Source: Deltaproteobacteria bacterium (GTDB lineage Bacteria; Myxococcota_A; UBA9042; DTJE01). From it: a stretch of DNA of 9,731 nt. How positions within the stretch are numbered: the first letter of the stretch is position 1; each line of letters starts with the position of its first letter. Made by a program: the position numbers and the translations under genes. A model generated the notes under the pieces. The model saw only the letters and a program-made list of their open reading frames with translations. It did no database searches and was not told the DNA's origin. Where the stretch lies: assembly GCA_013151875.1 (NCBI GenBank), contig JAADHL010000186.1, positions 2,387 through 12,117 on the forward strand, in the 5' to 3' direction. Of this stretch, positions 7,014-9,731 are shown piece by piece.

Positions 7014-7049
7014 CGCGGGCTTACGCTCGCGCCCGCGCACTTGCGCGGG
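7014..7049 (-). promoter_or_regulatory. Mutually exclusive hairpins between rpoN and hpf
   Basis: In the minus-strand RNA, CCCGCGC (7043-7049) pairs perfectly with GCGCGGG (7032-7038) over a 4-nt loop. The same middle segment can instead pair with GCCCGCG (7014-7020; pairs with 7031-7037) over a 10-nt loop. The two stems share the middle arm and cannot coexist. The second ends 16 nt before the hpf ribosome site. No U-run follows, so processing or translational control is more likely than attenuation. Function is inferred only. Confidence 0.5.
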
Positions 7050-7056
7050 TTGTCTT

Positions 7057-8535
7057 CTAGACAATTGCCTTGCGACGGGACGACGGGAGTATCCCCAGGG
7101 CCTGGCGGTACTTTGCCACGGTCCTTCTGGCGATCACCGTATCTTCCTTTCTGAGCAGGTTGACTATCTCCTGGTCGGAAAGCGGCTTCGAGCGGTCCTC
7201 CTTGTCGACCAGCATCTTGATTCTGGCCTTTACGCTCTCGGACGACACGTCGTCTCCCGTAAGACTCCCCACGCGGCTGTTGAAAAAGTACTTCAGCTCA
7301 AAGATGCCGCGAGGCGTGTAAACGTACTTGTTTGTGGTCACCCGGCTGATGGTGGATTCGTGCATGCCCACGTCCTCGGCCACGTCCCGCAGCACAAGAG
7401 GTTTGAGCTGAGTCACGCCCTTTTCCAGAAAATCGACCTGAAAGCGCATGATGCTCTCGGTCACCTTTCTGATGGTGGACTGACGCTGGTGAATGGACCG
7501 AATGAGCCACAGGGCCGACCGTAACTTTTCCTGCACGAATTCACGGGCCCCGCCGTCCACCGACCCCGAAAGAGCCTGTTCGTAATAGGGACTGATCCTC
7601 AGTTTGGGAAGGCCGTCCTCGTTGAGAACGGTCACATACTCGTCACCCACCTTATAGACGTAAACATCCGGCTGGATATAGACGACGTCGTCGCTGGCGA
7701 ACGCACGCCCTGGCTTTGGTTCCATACCCTGGATCGTCGTGATGAGGATCCCTACCTCTTCCATGGAGCAATGCAATCCCCTGGCAATCGCGGTGAAATT
7801 CCTGCGTTCGAGGTCATGCAGATGGTCCTCGATCAATTGCCTCAGGGGTTCGTTGTCAGGGTGGTGGGTCTTGGCCTGGATCAACAGGCACTCCTTGAGG
7901 TCCCTGGCGCAGACTCCAACCGGATCGAACGCCTGCAGCCGGGTCAACGTGGTCTCGACCTCCTCCATGGAAGAGCCGGTAGCCCCTGCGATATCCCCCA
8001 CGTCGACTTCCACCAGATAGCCGTCATCATTCAGGTTGCCGATGATGAATGCGCCGATATCGCGTGCGCCGTCAGGCATGTCGATAAGCTGCAATTGCCA
8101 CATCATGTGGTCCTGCAGGGTTTGCTTGTGGCTGATCGTCGATTCAACAGAAGGAAACTCATCGTTGGAGACCCTGATGGACGGGCCCTGCCCGAACCGG
8201 TTGTAGCCCTCTACAAACTTTTCCCACTCCGCGGCATCGCCTCTCTCCAGCCGGTCGGATCGGCTCTCTTGGTGGTCTTCGGCCGTTTCAACGGGCGCCT
8301 TCGGGGCTCCAGGCAGTTCCTCGGCCCCAGGCACCTCCTTGGCCGCCTCGTCCAGCGAAACGGCATCCGACCCGTTCGACTCCTCGTCCAGGACCGGGTT
8401 CGTTTCGAGTTGCTCGCGGATCTCTTCAGCCAGTTCCAGCCTCGACAGCTGAAGCAGACGTATCGCCAACTGCAACTGTGGCGTTAGGACCAGTTTTTGC
8501 AGGAGCTTGGTGCTGAGTTCCTGACGGATCTCCAT
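7057..8535 (-). CDS. rpoN: RNA polymerase sigma-54 factor RpoN
   Basis: A 492-residue sigma factor that directs RNA polymerase to -24/-12 promoters and needs AAA+ activators. Region I is LVLTPQLQLAIRLLQLSRLEL (about 16-35). Region II is acidic and variable (about 50-110). The core-binding domain spans about 120-330 (FDPVGVCARDLKECL, EPKPGRAF). The helix-turn-helix is VLRDVAEDVGMHESTISRVT (381-400), followed by KYVYTPRGIFELKYFF. The RpoN box ARRTVAKYR (469-477) recognises the -24 element. The length is normal and all regions are intact. The first half of Region I lacks the usual second glutamine-rich patch before LTPQLQ but is otherwise typical. It is the first gene of the minus-strand operon, with a good sigma-70-type promoter overlapping two dyads. 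The ATG at 8535 gives the expected N-terminus; a GAGG lies 13 nt upstream, rather far. Confidence 0.98.
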   Translation of the reverse strand: MEIRQELSTKLLQKLVLTPQLQLAIRLLQLSRLELAEEIREQLETNPVLDEESNGSDAVSLDEAAKEVPGAEELPGAPKAPVETAEDHQESRSDRLERGDAAEWEKFVEGYNRFGQGPSIRVSNDEFPSVESTISHKQTLQDHMMWQLQLIDMPDGARDIGAFIIGNLNDDGYLVEVDVGDIAGATGSSMEEVETTLTRLQAFDPVGVCARDLKECLLIQAKTHHPDNEPLRQLIEDHLHDLERRNFTAIARGLHCSMEEVGILITTIQGMEPKPGRAFASDDVVYIQPDVYVYKVGDEYVTVLNEDGLPKLRISPYYEQALSGSVDGGAREFVQEKLRSALWLIRSIHQRQSTIRKVTESIMRFQVDFLEKGVTQLKPLVLRDVAEDVGMHESTISRVTTNKYVYTPRGIFELKYFFNSRVGSLTGDDVSSESVKARIKMLVDKEDRSKPLSDQEIVNLLRKEDTVIARRTVAKYRQALGILPSSRRKAIV

Positions 8536-8551
8536 GTCAGCGTCTTCGCCT

Positions 8552-8563
8552 CGTACGCGTACG
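8552..8563. promoter_or_regulatory. 12-bp perfect palindrome in the rpoN leader
   Basis: CGTACGCGTACG is identical on both strands. It lies in the untranslated leader of rpoN, 17 nt before its ATG, and could be a regulator site; no regulator can be named from sequence. Confidence 0.4.
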
Positions 8564-8582
8564 CCATTTGTTAGTGCCCGTC

Positions 8583-8598
8583 ATCATTTTCAAATGAT
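8583..8598. promoter_or_regulatory. Inverted repeat over the rpoN -10 and start point (candidate operator)
   Basis: ATCATTT (8583-8589) and AAATGAT (8592-8598) are a perfect 7-bp inverted repeat with a 2-bp centre. It overlaps the rpoN -10 box (8594-8599) and the predicted start point near 8587, as expected of a repressor site. Confidence 0.5.
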
Positions 8599-8622
8599 AC
8601 ATCCCACGCAGGACCTTGTAAA
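8594..8622 (-). promoter_or_regulatory. Sigma-70-type promoter of the rpoN operon
   Basis: On the minus strand, TTTACA (8617-8622) and TATCAT (8594-8599) are separated by 17 nt; each matches consensus at 5 of 6 bases. The leader would be about 50 nt. Confidence 0.65.
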
Positions 8623-8628
8623 GCAAGG
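8614..8628. promoter_or_regulatory. Dyad over the shared -35 boxes
   Basis: CCTTG (8614-8618) and CAAGG (8624-8628) flank a 5-bp centre and cover the -35 boxes of both divergent promoters (8616-8621 and 8617-8622). Confidence 0.4.
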
Positions 8629-8644
8629 CCGCCGAAACTACAAT
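8616..8644 (+). promoter_or_regulatory. Sigma-70-type promoter of the RelA/SpoT-like gene
   Basis: TTGTAA (8616-8621; 4 of 6 consensus) and TACAAT (8639-8644; 5 of 6) are separated by 17 nt on the plus strand. Transcription would start near 8651, giving a short leader of about 13 nt that contains the GGGGGA ribosome site. Confidence 0.55.
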
Positions 8645-8663
8645 CCTTCCCGGGGGACCGTTG

Positions 8664-9731
8664 ATGTGGGTTCCAGGTACGCGCCATGAACTCGTCACTC
8701 TTGACGAGATAAAGCTTTCAGACATCCAGGCGATGAGGCTCATCCTCCGCGGCCACTCGGTCGTGGACTGGCACAAACTCCATCTACATTCCCTGGACGA
8801 CGTCAAACGCTTTCTGCACGTCAACTGCTTTGATCCGTCGGATGAAAAGGATGTTCAACGCCTCCGGCATCTGCTCAGGACTTCCGCGGACTATCTTGAA
8901 AAGACATTCAATTACCACTTCCCGGAGGAACTGCGAAACCCGGTTTCGATCACCGACCTGTTCCTGATTGCCTCGTCTTCATCTGAGTTCCAGAACCTGG
9001 CCTGCGTGATTCTGAAGGTCATGCACATCGTTAATCACATCGAGGCCAGGCAACTGAGGTACAGACTGCCGGTCTCGGAGGATTTTCTGTATCGCGAGGC
9101 CGAGGACGCGGTCAACCGAACGGTGGCGGAACTCATAGCCGCCGGCGCGCCCATCACGACGTACAAGTCGAGCCGAAAGTCCAGAGACAGCCTGATCACC
9201 AAACTGCTGGCCAAAAAGAACACCCAGGCATCGCAGGTCTTTGACAGGCTGAGGTTCAGGATCGTCACGCGGACAGCGCTGGACATCATCCCGGTGCTGG
9301 TCTATCTGAAGGACCACCTGCTGCCCTACAACTACGTGGTGCCCGGCGAATCCAGAAATGAAATCCTGGATTTCCAGGACGTGATTGAAGCCATTCCCGG
9401 ACTCAGACAATACGCCAACCAGTTGCAGTTCGATTTTCAGTTGGAAGAGGCCGCGGACGACGAGGCCTGGAACAGGTTCTCCGCGGCCGATTTCAGGATG
9501 ATCAACTTCATCGTGGACATGCCTCTTCGCGTGGATTCCCTTCTAAAGAACGCCAGCGATTCGGAACTGGAGGACCTTGGCTACTTCGTTTTCGTTCTGG
9601 TTGAATTTCAGATCTTTGACGAACAGACGGATCGCAACAACCAGGCGGGTGACGCGAGCCACGCCAAATACAAGGAACGCCAAAAGTGGGAGGTCATCCG
9701 CCGGCTGGTCTATGGCGGTGAGGGCACCGCC
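8664..9731 (+). CDS. RelA/SpoT nucleotidyltransferase-like protein, partial (356 residues to the right edge)
   Basis: The frame is open from the ATG at 8664 to the edge and has no stop. GGGGGA lies 6 nt before the ATG. Residues 1-160 look all-helical with no recognised motif. Residues 167-337 carry in order the landmarks of a (p)ppGpp synthetase fold: YKSSRKSRDSLITK (167-180; like RxKxxxSxxxK), FDRLRFRIVT (193-202; like DxxGxRI), FRMINFIV (277-284; like YxSxHxxV), VEFQI (313-317; like the catalytic ExQIRT) and DASHAKYK (330-337; like AxHWxYK). Spacing is normal except for about 40 extra residues between the second and third motifs. Several usual residues differ (the Gly of DxxGxR, the His of YxSxH, the Arg of QIRT), so activity is uncertain. 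From memory it resembles uncharacterised deltaproteobacterial TIGR04552-type proteins, not checked. It is cytoplasmic and divergent from rpoN with overlapping promoters. Confidence 0.92.
   Translation, partial: MWVPGTRHELVTLDEIKLSDIQAMRLILRGHSVVDWHKLHLHSLDDVKRFLHVNCFDPSDEKDVQRLRHLLRTSADYLEKTFNYHFPEELRNPVSITDLFLIASSSSEFQNLACVILKVMHIVNHIEARQLRYRLPVSEDFLYREAEDAVNRTVAELIAAGAPITTYKSSRKSRDSLITKLLAKKNTQASQVFDRLRFRIVTRTALDIIPVLVYLKDHLLPYNYVVPGESRNEILDFQDVIEAIPGLRQYANQLQFDFQLEEAADDEAWNRFSAADFRMINFIVDMPLRVDSLLKNASDSELEDLGYFVFVLVEFQIFDEQTDRNNQAGDASHAKYKERQKWEVIRRLVYGGEGTA

Noticed and set aside
8537..8824. Minus-strand frame upstream of rpoN
   Set aside because: It runs through the divergent promoter region and is antisense to the start of the RelA/SpoT-like gene. 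Its product is compositionally odd and has no ribosome site.

Overview
The window reads as GC-rich chromosomal core sequence from a Gram-negative bacterium, most likely of deltaproteobacterial type (Myxococcota/Desulfobacterota or a relative). This is inferred from gene content and protein style: a sigma-54 gene followed by hpf and rapZ, lysine-rich histone-H1-like tails, an Allochromatium-type ferredoxin and a lipoprotein signal. I see no mobile element, CRISPR array, tRNA or rRNA. The window is densely coding, with no gene-free stretch longer than about 150 bases.

Layout. (1) Positions 1-2621, minus strand: a dual-specificity phosphatase, then a 136-residue protein of unknown function with a lysine-rich tail, then secA, whose 3' part lies beyond the left edge. 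An extended -10 promoter sits directly before secA. (2) Positions 2705-3629, plus strand: an 8Fe-8S ferredoxin with its own promoter, then a small predicted lipoprotein. (3) Positions 3630-8535, minus strand, five genes in transcription order: rpoN, hpf, rapZ, a three-part protein (histone-like tail + HEPN-like domain + zinc ribbon), and a carbamoyltransferase of the knotted YgeW/N-acetylornithine type. The RBS of the fourth gene overlaps the rapZ stop and the fifth starts 19 nt after the fourth, so the last three look co-translated. (4) Positions 8664-9731, plus strand: a partial gene divergent from rpoN whose product carries, in order, all the landmark motifs of a RelA/SpoT nucleotidyltransferase in diverged form.

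How they fit together. rpoN, hpf and rapZ form the conserved sigma-54/ribosome-hibernation/RNase-adaptor cluster, but ptsN (and hprK, often present in related lineages) is absent between hpf and rapZ. The space after rapZ is taken by the HEPN/zinc-ribbon fusion and the carbamoyltransferase. The rpoN promoter and the promoter of the RelA/SpoT-like gene face away from each other with overlapping -35 boxes inside a dyad, and a second dyad covers the rpoN -10. A single regulator could therefore control both sigma-54/hibernation and a possible alarmone-type enzyme.

The most novel candidates are the HEPN/zinc-ribbon/lysine-tail protein, the RelA/SpoT-like protein with its shared promoter region, and the carbamoyltransferase whose substrate loops do not match ordinary ornithine carbamoyltransferase.
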